A stretch of DNA of 64,000 nucleotides. It comes from Adineta ricciae. Its lineage: Eukaryota; Rotifera; Eurotatoria; Adinetida; Adinetidae. The position numbers and the translations under genes were made by a program. Positions 22,949 through 35,194 of this stretch are shown here, piece after piece; position 1 is the first letter of the stretch, and each line of letters opens with the position of its first letter. The stretch covers positions 372,001 to 436,000 of the forward strand of contig CAJNOJ010000009.1 of assembly GCA_905250025.1 (NCBI GenBank). Reading direction: 5' to 3'. The notes below the pieces were generated by a model that was not told the origin of the DNA, did no database searches, and was given only the letters and a program-made list of their open reading frames with translations.

Positions 22949-25699
22949 CTATAAAAAAGAAAACAAGCAAATCAAACTTCGCAGTTCTTCATTATTGATC
23001 GTTTTCTTTTCTTTTGTTCTTCGATTGAATAGTTAAATACAAAATGAAAAATGAAACTAATCATACGGATGAAAGGTCAAAAAACAACACAGGTCTATAA
23101 AGATGTCTCCTAATGACAAAATGATCGAACTGCCATCAGGTGTCGTCGTATTTCAAGAGAATAATGAGGATTCATCAATCTGACTATTATTATTTCAACT
23201 GNTGAGTTCGGTCAAGAGAAGAATTTGTGAAAGTGATCTAACATACACACACACATGCTGATGAAGAGAGAAAAAAGAGAATCTTGATTGATGTCCATTC
23301 ATATGGCTATCTCTAAAATACATACTCATGTCTTATTTTCTTTTGATAAGTGAAGAATGGCAATTATATGATGGTGTAAATCTCTGAAGACACTATCTTC
23401 AATTGTACACTGTGCTAATCCAATGACCGATCATAGCATGAACACCCCACTGACTAGTAAGGGCGGTGGAATCGAAATAATATTTGCATAACGTGATCGA
23501 CTTGTCGTCTGGTGCCACTCATTGAAATTCTCATGTCAGTTTTTTTTCCCTCTCTTTTTTCTTGCTCTAGCTTATACACACACACACACACTCTCTCTCT
23601 CTCTCATCCACTCACGCGTTCTAATTCAATACAGTTTATGTTTGTCCAGTTCAAATATTTCTTTTGCTTTCTTTACACACCTTTTGTCTTCATCTCAAAT
23701 AGACGGACATAATCAAGATTCGTTGCGATAAAATGAAGTGTACCAAGAGACCCAGATGATTTCAATAATGATGATATGATGAATTTCTGACTAGTTAGAT
23801 GAGAGAGAGCGGGAGAAACAGATGAGATGTGATTGATGACAAAGCAAGATGGCTAAGATCAAAACAATGAATGAATGAATGAATGAACATGCGAATGAAT
23901 ACATACCCACAGAGTAAGACAAGAAAATACGAGGACATTCTGTTTATTCATCTAAACAATATACATACATCGATTAGAGCGATGGCAAATCGGGAGGATG
24001 TTTCATTTAGATTATGTTGTTGTTCTTTCCTGGAGACATTGTGTTTTCTTCATTTCGCCTAATCCATTAAAAAGAGAAAGAACACATCCGTATTCTGTTT
24101 TTGACATTGGATATGCTATATCTCAATGTGCACGGAAACAGGAGTCGAAACATGTGCAAAGTGTTGTATGTTCAATCAAGCAACAGCAGTAATGCTTGCT
24201 CTCCAGTATGAATTGATCGAAATTAATCTGGCAGTTACTCTCATCATGATCATGATCATCAACACGAGTTGGCCCGTCATGAACAAACTCATTGCCGCAG
24301 GTGTTAAAATAAGGATATAATGAAAAGAAGAGGGAGGAGGGCGTCATCATCAGTTGATCAATGCATATATACATACTTGAGTTTGAACAACTGACCGGTG
24401 GTCACTATTCTCAAATCACATACATTAAATTATCTTCAGGCAAGAAGACGAGGAAAAAAAGGAATATTCATTAAAATGTAAGTGAAAAATGGATACTTTT
24501 ACTTCATCTTCGGCTTTTCACTTGATAATTTAATCAGCTAAAAAATAGGTTGTACTCTTTTCTTTTGTAATAGCTTTCCGATGGATTTAATTTCAAGAAA
24601 AACACTTCGATTGATAAGCCTTTTGTGTAGACATGCGAGTGTGTATGTGTGTACGCAAATAGAAATCTTATGAACGATGCTATCAGTTTTATCTATTTGT
24701 CAACATATATCGATGTCTTGTGCTTCGATTACTACGAGAAAGGTCAAAGAACGATGTTCATCATTAGTAATGACTGCCTCGAATGAAGAGTATTTGCTCA
24801 GAAAAGAAAGAAGCAAAGACACATATATGATCAGATTGTTGATCAGTAGAAAGAATCTATTCATCTTCAGTAAATAATGAACTCGGATGCAAAAGATGAA
24901 AAAAACAGAAGGTGATAATTTTCATATTGAATTTTAATCTCATTTGACCAAGATGATCTGATTAAGATATTATAATAAATGTCAAAATGTGAGAGATTCA
25001 ACGAATTAGATTTGCTTGATCTGCTTCATTTCGATGAACTTGAACTACTTTTCAAATCGGTAGACCCGACATAGAATAACAAAAAAAAAGATGTCAGACA
25101 TACATAAATTTTCATCTCAATAAACCGATCAATATGAACGATATGGTGCTGGTTGAACTCATTTTTGATGTTCACTTGTAAAGAGAAAAAGCATTCCGAT
25201 GCTACTGCGAATGATCTCATTAGAAGACAATGTCAAATATTAGAACAATGCCGTTTTCTTCCTAATCAAGATAACATTTTTGCTTCATATATCAAAATCA
25301 TAACATAGCCTTTCTTCTTGTTATATCTTCATCTTTGCTTTGATATACAGACTGATTTGTCAAAAGTTTCTCATCTCTATCGTAAGCATTGTTACATAAG
25401 CGAAAGATCATTACTGGCATTAATGATTTTCCAGCCTGACTCACTCTATTTTTGGCTGTTGGTTTCAATGGGAAAAAACCCAGCCTGAGTGTTTTTATCA
25501 CTGTTTGCAAGGAGAACACGAAATACGTCACTGGGTTTTTTCTGTTTGCTTCTCAGCGAGTAACTCGATTACCGCACGTGATGTGTATGACATTTTAATC
25601 TTTTTTCCTTCTATTACTCAGAAAGGTAAAAAATGGCCAAGCTGTTAATACACTAGTTTTACGCGATTGGATGTTTCCCTAGAAAGGTAGTGAGTGTAG
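22949..25699. other. Spacer or first intron upstream of the adhesion-molecule gene
   Basis: Should contain the missing signal-peptide exon of the minus-strand adhesion molecule and the region before the TRAF promoter. I see a (CA)n(CT)n microsatellite at 23574-23605, one undetermined base at 23202, GAATGAAT repeats (about 23870-23890) and no supported gene. Confidence 0.45.
23574..23605. repeat. (CA)n(CT)n microsatellite
   Basis: Run of CA units passing directly into CT units. Confidence 0.9.
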
Positions 25700-25707
25700 T
25701 ATATAAG
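25700..25707 (+). promoter_or_regulatory. TATA box of the TRAF-like gene
   Basis: TATATAAG lies 56 nt before the ATG at 25756, placing the expected transcription start near 25730 and giving a very short 5' leader. Confidence 0.55.
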
Positions 25708-25755
25708 GTACTCTTTATTCTAGTTTGTAATCATTTCGAGTAGAATTTGCAAGTA

Positions 25756-27566
25756 ATGCCTCCTGTACCTAGCGAAACAGCAGGTTTTCAACCAAGTAAC
25801 GATGAGTCTATGTCTAACAAACTGGAATCTCTTCGTGAGAGCTCGGCTAAACGTGTGATGTCAGATATTGATCTAGACGTAAGTTGACTTTTCATACTTT
25901 TCCTATATTGTAGCCAGTAATTCATAGCGAAAATAGCTAGAGATCAGCAGAAATATGGTAGAAAAATTAAGCTTTGCGATAAAAAAGATCTCGTAGATAC
26001 CATAAAAAATGCTTCCAAAGCTCTCAGTTAAAGGGAAAATTTTGTCATTTCGTCATAGTAAATCTTCTTGAAATTTCTACGAGATATTGAGTAAAGCGTG
26101 ATGCAAATGATAGTAAGGTTATTCTCAAACAAAGGTTTTTATTTGGATATGGTTTCTTGCCCATGCATCAATACATAGGAATTATACCTCAAACAAAAAG
26201 AGAATTCTCTTGAAAAGCGGTTGAAGATGTCGCGAACGTTAAGCCCGCTTGTGATGCGATAGATAGGTTTGTCTATAAGATCGACTAGTCATGGAGTATC
26301 TTGGAAAATGTCCAGAGTGTTATTGGGAAAATTTTCAGTAGAATGAAAAAGCATAATCTATATAAAGAGCATAGATGTGTAAGGAAAGGAAGTGAATAAA
26401 CACATAACAATATCATCGCTATGATTCGTCTTCAGGTGAACTGTCGTTATTCACAATGAATCAATCAAATATCTATAGAGTAGACTAAGAAATTCTTTTT
26501 TCGATTTTAGTCTGATACTGACAAAAAAGCAATCAAACGAGAATGTCGCACGACGAATGCAACTGTATTGATACCATGTCCACTTGTAGCGCATGGCTGC
26601 TTACGTGAGGTAGCTTACGACGAGCTCGATGCACATTATTTAAGTTCAATTCATCAAGAATGTATAGCGAAAGCAATTGAGACACAAGCAAAAAAATCTA
26701 ATACTGTACCTGAATGTGTTGATTTGTTGACTGATGCTGTTTCGTGTCTACATAATGAAAATATTCAAGTTCAAAATACTGCTATAGAACTGAACCATGC
26801 GGTGACTGTATTCGGTAATCAAATTCAATCGTTAAAAAGTTCTATTGAAGAAACAAATCAATTTATGAGTGCTTCGCAAACGCAGCAGAGTTTACTACAA
26901 ACGGAAATGGAAACCATGAAAGAGAAGATAAACGAACTGAGTACTCAAGTATGCAACGATGGAACATTTATCTGGAAAATTACCGATGTTGCACAAAAAA
27001 TTAGTGATGCTATTGCTGAACGACAAACAAGTATCTACTCTCCTCCGTTCTACTCATCGAGTAATGGTTATAAAATGTGTATGAGATTGTACGTGAACGG
27101 TGATGGTCAAGCACGACGAACTCATCTTTCGCTATTCTTCGTACTACTTCGTGGTGAATATGATGCCATTTTGGATTGGCCATTCTCGTATAAAGTCACT
27201 TTTTGTCTCTTTAATCAACAAGACAAACGACATTTGATTGACTCGTTTCGACCGGATCCAAAATCAAATAGTTTCCAACGGCCAAGAACTGGGATGAATA
27301 TTGCTTCTGGCATTCCTCGCTTCTGTCCGTTGACGTCGATTCATCAGGCCAATAGTCCATACGTACGTGATGATTGCATGTTCATTCGATGTATAATCGA
27401 TTTTGGTAACATGGCGAAAACAATGATTCCTTATGTGTGCAGTCTCAATCCTGGTCTTCCAGTGAATGTACAACGATCTTTATTGCAAGCAGAAGCCGCA
27501 CGGCGCAATGAGGAAATACCGGTCACTTCGGCAGAAGAAGAAATTTCTGCGAAGAAAACAATATAA
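25756..27566 (+). CDS. TRAF-like protein: partial zinc finger, coiled coil, MATH/TRAF domain; no RING
   Basis: Two exons (25756-25878 and 26511-27566) join in phase 0 and encode 392 residues. Order: polar N-terminus, one TRAF-type zinc-finger remnant (CPLVAHGC with following His and Cys), a coiled coil (about residues 105-180), and a C-terminal MATH domain (FIWKITDVAQKI, SPPFYSSSNGYKMCMRLYVNGDG, THLSLFFVLLRGEYDAILDWPF, FCPLTSI, VRDDCMFIRCIIDF). TRAF MATH domains trimerise and bind receptor tails or MATH/BTB-type partners. Loss of the RING suggests a non-catalytic adaptor or dominant-negative-like TRAF (inference). The 632-nt intron is long for this genome. A TATA box lies upstream and AATAAA at 27705. 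Confidence 0.9.
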
Positions 27567-27704
27567 AGAACGGCATTGAAGGAAGATTTTATCAAAAGAG
27601 AAAGGCGAGTCAGATACGGAATTTCTTTTGTCCATAACTTTAATCAAACCATACTTGATGTGTACGTTTATTTTCGTTTTCAACCTTATTACAGATACGT
27701 ACTT

Positions 27705-27710
27705 AATAAA
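27705..27710 (+). terminator. Polyadenylation signal for the TRAF-like gene
   Basis: AATAAA 139 nt after the stop codon. Confidence 0.45.
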
Positions 27711-28094
27711 GATATACAGAGAATTCATAGGATTTGTTTCGTTGTTAAATCTAACATTGTACTATCTACAATGAGAAATCATCAGCATGGTAAGGATATA
27801 TGTTACATTCGCAAGCACAGCTGCAACTTATGTGCGACCTTCAACCAGTTAAATACATTGAAATCGGCAATATATTGATCTTAAATTATTCACCATCGGA
27901 TGAAATCGCTTCTTCAAACGAGCAACAATGACAAAGTTTTCGATGTTTCTAAATATTGATTTTAATCTTTTTGCATCACCTTGTTTAAAATAAAAGAACT
28001 GTTACAAAACACACCCACACAGATATACATATACTAATAATTGATCTCTGTATATATAAATATATATCGAAAAAAGAAATTCTCAACAAAGCGA
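27711..28094. other. Spacer between convergent genes
   Basis: AT-rich with short TA runs near 28020-28070; nothing else seen. Confidence 0.5.
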
Positions 28095-29301
28095 TCATGT
28101 TAATGAAATACTACTAACATCAGCTAAGTTCTTCATTAGCGGTAAAAATGATGAGCATGGTTGATACAGTTCTAATACATGTTGTCGACTGATAGCTAAC
28201 CATCGATTATCAGGACTCATGGCGAAAGATCGAATGAAATTATCCTGATTTGGAAAAAGTGCTAGTCTTGTAACTTGTCCATTTGCCGAGATTAAACAAT
28301 GGCCGATATTTACACAAGGAGTACACGTTTTGGCAAACCATTGTCCATTGTTATGTAAGTTCACTGGATACAAAATATTTTCATTGGTATCCATGTGAAT
28401 ACGATGGAGAAGTTGTTCGCTGTTTAAATTAACCAAATCGACCATTTGCTTCTTGCCGATTGAGATAGCAAGGGCAAGAATTTTGTTTGAATTTAATCGA
28501 ATAATTGTCACTGACAGATTTTCAATATTGGAATACGGACGAGGTGGTTCGACGAGAGACACCTTTGAAAGAGAATAACGACGAAGGTCGCAGCCGAATG
28601 AACGATTTATTAATAAATCGTCGCCGTCAACAGCCATATAGGATTTTCGAGGTCCTTCAGCAATAAACTATCGAACCGAAAAAAAGAGATTTCTCGAACT
28701 GATTTTTCTTGATTAGAATCTTACTTGAATTTGATGAATAGGAATTGGTTGTAATTGCTTCGTACCAGTTTTATATAGTTGATCAGCAGTCAGAAGAAGA
28801 AAAGCATTGAGTGTTGCCGACCAAGCGATCTCTTGAACATCTGCGCAGTTTAGTGGTAGAAGACATGTTTCAATATCCATGGTTTCTATATGAATCAATC
28901 GAAGTTGTCGGCCATCAAGTAGAAGAACGTGTGTTCGTGAAACATCAAGAATTAGACAAGATGTATCTATTTTAAATCGTTTGATCAAATAATGGTCATG
29001 TTCATCTAGTGTTTTTTCCAAACATAACGCCGTAAATGGAATTGGTAACGAAGATAACGACAGACATGTCTAAAGAATAATTATTGAATGAGCGAGACAT
29101 AAGAATGTCGTTTACTTTCTTAGTTGAAATCGATAATTTCGATGATGATAATGATTTGTTGCCAATTGGTGTTTGCTGATCGGCGATTTGTGCACGATGA
29201 ATAGAAATCTTACTTTTTAATACAATCGAACTTCCACTTGCAGTGATTTTCTTCACTGGTGATTCACGAGGAGATGATGTATGTGAATGTTTACAACCCA
29301 T
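28095..29301 (-). CDS. Unknown, putatively myristoylated protein with propeller-like repeats
   Basis: Three exons (29116-29301, 28725-29069, 28095-28667) join in phase 0 to 367 residues. The start MGCKHS is a strong myristoylation consensus with Cys3 available for palmitoylation, so plasma-membrane attachment is likely (inference). After a basic, Ser-rich linker of about 65 residues the chain shows repeated beta-type stretches of the WD40/YVTN-propeller kind: RTHVLLLDGRQLRLIHIET, EIAWSATLNAFLLLTADQLY, RSFAMSPDNRWLAISRQHVLELY. No canonical WD dipeptides are present, so the propeller reading is tentative. I know no named orthologue. It lies head-to-tail with the DDE-type gene, 381 bp away. Confidence 0.78.
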
Positions 29302-29682
29302 TGAATTTCAACGTATTCTTGTCGAAAAACGATAATTCGAATAGACAGTCCAAGTCAGAACTGATAGTAATCTCGAAGATGAACAGAATAAGAAAATCGA
29401 TTCGATACTGTATGTGTATATATAGAACTGTATGTAAACCCTGGATATAACTGTGAATCACAGTGGATAACGGGTACAATTCAAACATTTATTTTCCTAT
29501 AACATTGAAAGTTTTCCATACTGAATTTCTAGAGATAGTTACATAGTGTAGTAGTTTTCGATGAAAAAGAAAAAAACAGAACTTAAATTAGTACGACGAA
29601 GGGAAACCCATCTAAGTATCTGATACATAAGACTACAGAAAGAAGAATACACAGGCACGCACGGATGCACACGGATTAGATT
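29302..29682. other. Spacer between two minus-strand genes
   Basis: No gene, inverted repeat or target-site-duplication-like sequence noticed here; it is the 3' flank of the transposase-like gene. Confidence 0.45.
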
Positions 29683-32600
29683 CTAACGCATCTGTTTCTT
29701 TTTCTCTGCTTCTTTTCGCGCTTGTTCTTTGAGTTCGAGTTCTTCGAAGTCCGATTTTAACCAATCGAGCATATCCGAAAAAAGCACCACGCCATTCGAT
29801 GAAGGATCAGACACAGCTGGTAATGGCCGTTGACTGCTGAGCATTTCACTATCGTCTTCTTCTTCTTCTTCTTCTTCAAGTTTAATCTCCGCTTCATCCG
29901 GAAACATGTCATCGTCATACTCGAGACAGTTCGATGCATATTGTTGTTGATGAATTTTATAGTGATTCTTCATTCGATAAGCGGACGGAATATACTGTTT
30001 GCAAATCGAGCAAACGCGTCGTTTCAGTTCTTTACGTACACTGGCACAGCAATAATCGAATGGGATGATATCGTTTTGAGCACTTTGCATCACGACACCA
30101 TGAAATTGAATACGTTGAATCAATGAGCCATAGAAGACACCTTTTTGATAATCTCGATCAGCCATAGCTATACCGCGTGGTGTTCGCTCGAATGGAACTG
30201 GCGCGGGCAGAAAACGATGTGGAAATACTTGAATGTAGTTTGTTCGCCATGGACCACAACATGCGATGGAGTTACAACGAACGATTTGAATTGTGTACTG
30301 AGTTTGAAGAACATGTGTCGCGCACCAATACCTAACAGATCGAATGATTTCATTGCAATCAATCGAAAGACGGTAGTTGTCTTACTCATCAATGTCATAT
30401 TTCGGACCATCCCGTGACAATTCACCATTGGATGCTATATGTGACGATCGAGCTCTTTCCTGATAGTATTCATCGCTTTGATGCACTCGACGTTCAATGG
30501 GCTCTTCGGATTCTTCCTCATAGCAAACACTAAAAACAAACAACAACTATCATTTTAACAGAGATTTCTACTATAAAAAGTCTCACCGGTCTAAAATATG
30601 ATTCATCACTAGATTCACGTCAATCGATCGTAATTCATCTTGAGTGGATGCCGGCGGATCTATATATTCAGCAACAACGGGATATTCATCGATAATGGAT
30701 CCCCGCCAAACTTCTGCAAGAACTTCGCCAGCTTTTTTGAAATTTATTCGTTCTAGGTCGGGATTGACAGTGACACCTGAATCGTTTAAATGTGTACCGA
30801 AATGATCGTGAGGCAGAATAAGACCAGCTAAATCATGCGAAAGTGGTGCCATACGTCGTTCGACAACGTTATACGCCGATTGACCTGGTGCATGTGTCAG
30901 CACGAATAGTGCATCAAGGTTATATTTACGAAATTTTCGTATCGAAGCAACGAGTGTTTTAGGGAAACGTGGATTTTCATCAGGACCACCGTCGACAGTT
31001 ATAATAACTAGTGGCTTCACTTGTCCGGTATAATCACGTGCTGCTTTTTCAAATTCTTTCAGTCCGACGAGACGATCGAAATCACATGCATGACTATTGG
31101 CATCACTTCGGTCATGTTTGGCGGAACGAACTGCAATATAAGTTGGACCAGAGTAGCCAACATCATTATTTTCCGTCATCATGCAAGCGGCATAAACACT
31201 AAACAAAGACACGAAGAACTAAACCGTTATCTTCGTCATCAATGGTAGTTCTACCTAGGAGTTAACTGATGACGAGGAGCAACAGTCCAGTCGTGATCAG
31301 GCAAACGAACACGGTAATCCAAATGCATTAACATGGGAGCTTGTATTTTCGCGGCGGGCAAACCGATTGGTACTTTACATTTGTCATCTTGTGATAAGAA
31401 GAATACGACATCATTACCAAATATACCAGCTAAATCTTTGATATATCGAATGGTTGCTGTGGCAAAATGTCCATCTGAAATGAAAAGAAAATGCGATGAT
31501 ATTCGTTCAAGTTTGTGTTCAAACCTTCATGTTTGCTGTGTTCGTCATTTTGAGCTTTACGAAGGCGTACCGGGACGGTTCGGACATGTTTTTTACCATC
31601 AATGGAATTTGAACGATGCGGCAGTAATCTTAGAAGAAAAGAAACTTCGACACTTATGCGATAGAGTAGGACTTTTTCTTACCGATAGTAAAGTGTCGAT
31701 CGTTTGATGTCATAGCCACGTTCTTTGATTTTCTCTCGTAGATCGTCTAATGTTAAACACGGCCGAATGGTCTGCGAACGTCGGTTGTCGTCTGCAGCTC
31801 CACCAACCTTTGCAATCTCCTCGATAATCTGTAGTAAATCTGGACATTCTTCTTCAATTGGTGGTCGACCAATGATGGGCCGATAAATCTTGTTCAATTC
31901 AGCTGCAAGTTCAGGGTTTTTCTCACATAATGCTTCGATTTTACGCTAGAAAAAATAACGTACGTGAACCGGAATACTTGCACAGCGCACGTTCTGTTAC
32001 CTTTTTAATTTCACGGGCACGCTTTTTAGCTGTCTGTTCAGCTTTCAAACGTTTCAAGTCATTTGTCTTTTTCTTCTGTTCAACTAACAGTTTCTTCAAT
32101 TGTTTTTCTTGTTCACTTGTAGCCATACCCATATTTTTCACTTGGACTAGTTGAATAATACGCTCATTTATTTCATGAATTTCTTTCGAGACTTTTTCTT
32201 GAGCTGGTGCGCGTGTTTTTTTCGCGAGAATTTCAGCAGCTGTACGAATCTTTTCCGGTTTCTTTTTTGTTTGACTGTCTACTGGTTGATCTGCTGAGAT
32301 TGCTTGATCTGAGGTTTGCTCTTCAGTTCCGTTGATGATTTCATTTTCGATATCAGATGATCGTGCTCGCTTCTGACGTTTTTTCGTCGGACGACCATTA
32401 CTTTCTTGCTCACCATTGGTTTCAGCTTTCTTTTTTCGTCCGCGAGTTTTCTTCGGTGGACCGGTTTCCGAACGAGTCAAGCCACAAGCACTACTAGAGT
32501 TAAATTTTGCGAGATACTCTTCAATTTTTTCTTTCACGAGTACTTCATTTGTTTTGATTTCGTTCCATTCAGTTTGAGCAGCTGTGTGGGATAACTGAAA

Positions 32601-32741
32601 GATAGTGAGTGTATATAGAGTCATGTGTGAGCAAGAAAAGGATTTAAAACATACGCATCGTGACATTTCAGAATGGCCTTTCATGTAAGCATCAACGAAC
32701 TCGCGATACAAACAGTACCGAGGAGTTTTATGGGACGGCAT
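29683..32741 (-). CDS. DDE-type transposase-derived protein with C-terminal zinc finger (intact, 8 exons)
   Basis: Eight exons (32655-32741, 32001-32594, 31683-31945, 31525-31628, 31255-31474, 30587-31198, 30386-30529, 29683-30331) join without a stop into 890 residues. Order: N-terminal domain with WNEIK; basic AT-hook-like patches (TRGRKKK, NGRPTKKRQKR); coiled coil (about 160-227); helix-turn-helix region (TLDDLREKIKERGYDIKRS, about 290-312); a DDE-like core with D379/D380 (FFLSQDDK), D492 (VIITVDGGPDENPRF) and E536 (APGQSAYNVVERR), spaced about 112 and 43 residues; a Cys-rich patch (C694, C699, C700); a C2H2 finger (C782, C785, H798, H802); an acidic tail. From memory, similar unnamed proteins occur in cnidarians, molluscs and other invertebrates. 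No terminal inverted repeats seen. Many introns and an intact frame favour a host gene, but an active element cannot be excluded. Confidence 0.85.
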
Positions 32742-33737
32742 TTGACGAGACTAGTGAGTTAATTTAAAGTGTAGGTATGAACGTAAGATTTTTTTATGTA
32801 TGTTTAAGTATTGGTAAAAGTAAGAATGAAGGAGAAAATAGATATACTCAGAGAAGAAAAAGAAAAAGGACGTCGCAAACCGTTCGTGACCGCTCAATGA
32901 CCTCCTCCCTTCATCATTTAATGCACGTCCTATTACTAACCGCTATTTTCAACCAACCAAATATAAACGGACGGCCTATATAACACGCTCGTGTTCTATT
33001 TTCTATGTAAGAGGGCAAAGAAAAGAGTAATTATCTATTGACCGACGTCCCGGGCAACCATGTATCAATTCATTCTTGTTTCACCCGTGACCATTCGTCC
33101 TTTTTGAATGAATTGATTCCGTCAAAAAACGATTCCATGTATTTGTACCATTTCTCCCGATTCCTATTGTGGACACAAAATTGATCCGAAAGTTCTTCGT
33201 CTCATTGTATCCAATGTAGATACTTTATATGTACAAAATATCGGCATTTCAAACAAATTTTTTGTTACACGAAATAATCCATGCATCACCGTTCTCATAT
33301 TAACATTTTGTTAAAGCAAAGAACACTTATGAGTCGTACGAAAATAGTTGTTATAACGACCTCCTTCCCCATTATAAAAAAACTTTCGAAATTTCACACG
33401 AGTGTTCGAGTTCTCCAAGAACATTATATCGTTTATTGATCTAAATCGTGATCGTATTGACATTTGTAATTCAATTATACAATTAGATTTCTTATCTATT
33501 TGAGAATACATCCGAAATGATCGATTCATCTGAAATGATGTTAGAGGAAAAGAACGTTCAATAGTCAGACTAATATTGTTACTCAATTAATGGTTCGTGA
33601 TGATGTTTAGAAGCGAATCCTATTTTCGGAGAGAATCAATAGAGCATATGCGTAAATCTCTTTACGAATGTGCACTACCAACAAAAGTGGATACATTTAT
33701 TCATTTCTCAATGGAAGAAAATTAGTAATGAAAAATT
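32742..33737. other. Spacer, 5' flank of the DDE-type gene
   Basis: No supported gene. An acceptor-like CACTAG lies just before the ATG at 32741 with no obvious cis donor. The region is AT-rich, with a Lys/Arg-coding plus-strand frame near 32830-32890 that looks accidental. Confidence 0.4.
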
Positions 33738-34322
33738 TCATGTTGGCTTTAGACACAGTTTCTCACATTGCTTTTGCCTAAAAAACCGATTCGTTGATCC
33801 GCCACAGCCTGAATACGTAAATGGCACACATTGCCGATGATTAGCATCGTAAGTAAAACGTTTTATCGATCGTTTACATGAACCCTTCACAGCCATCGGT
33901 GTGTGACATTCGAATTTATCTATGAGAACAAAAGACAAACTGATTCTATGATGGATATTCATCTAGTCAACAAGTTGCATACACGGTCGTGATGGTTTTG
34001 GCAGAAGACATGTTTGTTTTGTTGCACACTGAGGAAATATACGAAATGTTTCATTTGCCGTTCGACATAAACGTGTAAAATTATTTGAGGGTAAGATTTT
34101 CGGCATACATTGATCCAATGTGAATGTTTCCTTCAAATGAGCCGGAACACACACGTGCCACAAGGCTGCGAGGCCATCAATTCCTTCATACGATATGCAG
34201 ACACCACCTATGATCGGACAACATCCACACGGACCGACAATTTGAGCATTTCGTTGACATTGAGTATTATCAATGAATCGAATCGAAAACAAGATGCATA
34301 GTACACCGAGTAATGTTTGCAT
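33738..34322 (-). CDS. Secreted cysteine-rich protein with C-terminal Kunitz domain
   Basis: Two exons (33983-34322 and 33738-33919; donor GTATGC) encode 173 residues. The ATG at 34322 gives a signal peptide (MQTLLGVLCILFSIRF). The mature N-terminal half is Cys-rich, with PCGCCPIIGGVC resembling the GCGCCxxC core of IGFBP-type domains. The C-terminal half is a canonical Kunitz/BPTI domain: FEC, GSCKRSIKRFTYDANHRQC, PFTYSGCGGSTNRF, QCEKLC, with all six cysteines. Kunitz domains usually inhibit serine proteases. The expected P1 position just after the second Kunitz cysteine is Lys (GSCKR), which would suit a trypsin-like target (inference). Confidence 0.88.
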
Positions 34323-35194
34323 GTTTACAACACAAAAATACACATCTATCTCGATGATTTATTATTGAATCTCTCTACGTGATAAGATAAAAAAAGAAAG
34401 AATCTATTTCATTTAAATGGCAAATGATTTGTTTGCGAGTTCACTTCGATATGTGAAGAATAACAACGTCATAGAATAAGTACATCAGCCTTCGGATCAA
34501 GTCAGTGCAACGATTACTTTAATAAGAAAGGAATGTAAACAAACATATTCCCAATCAATTTAGTCACAGACAATCTTGTTATGATTTGTATTCATCATCA
34601 ATTTGTGAAGGACACTTTCTTGGGAAATCACAAAACTTGTTTCTGTCCTCGCGCTTGCAGAATAATTTGATCACATGTTCGTGTTTTCCTCAAAATACAT
34701 TATATTTTTCTTTTTGTTCTTCATCAATATGGAAACAAAAAGTGAAAAATAAAATCAAACACTCACGCATAAAACGTTTACAAACAAAAGAAGAAGAAGA
34801 AGAGAGAGAGAAACGTTTTGACATCATCAGTGTATGAAATCGAAATAGACAGTCAAAACAAGAGAGAGAGAGAATACATGGAAACTGAGAAAACCACAAT
34901 TGTCGTAGCTAATACTAAAACTTGTTTCTATTAGATTCGCGTATCCATAGATATACGTCCACTGTTATCATTTCGAGTATCTTACAGGACAATTTTGGCT
35001 AGTTCGTTAATCAAGAAAAAACAAAGAAATATATCACAGTAGAAAAAAGACACATGTAGAGAGCAGATCTTCTTGGATACTCAACGTGACTAGCATCTCT
35101 TGCATAGACAGATGAAATCTCTTAACCTATACCAAAGAACAGATGATGTGTGCGTGTGATTTTTCCTGAGAGGAAATTCTCTACGTAATTAATG
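34323..35194. other. Spacer
   Basis: AT-rich, with GA-rich stretches at 34785-34815 and 34860-34875. No gene seen. Confidence 0.45.

Noticed and set aside
29830-30417. Plus-strand frames opposite the DDE gene
   Set aside because: Shadows of minus-strand exons; the minus strand has a complete, spliced, domain-bearing frame.
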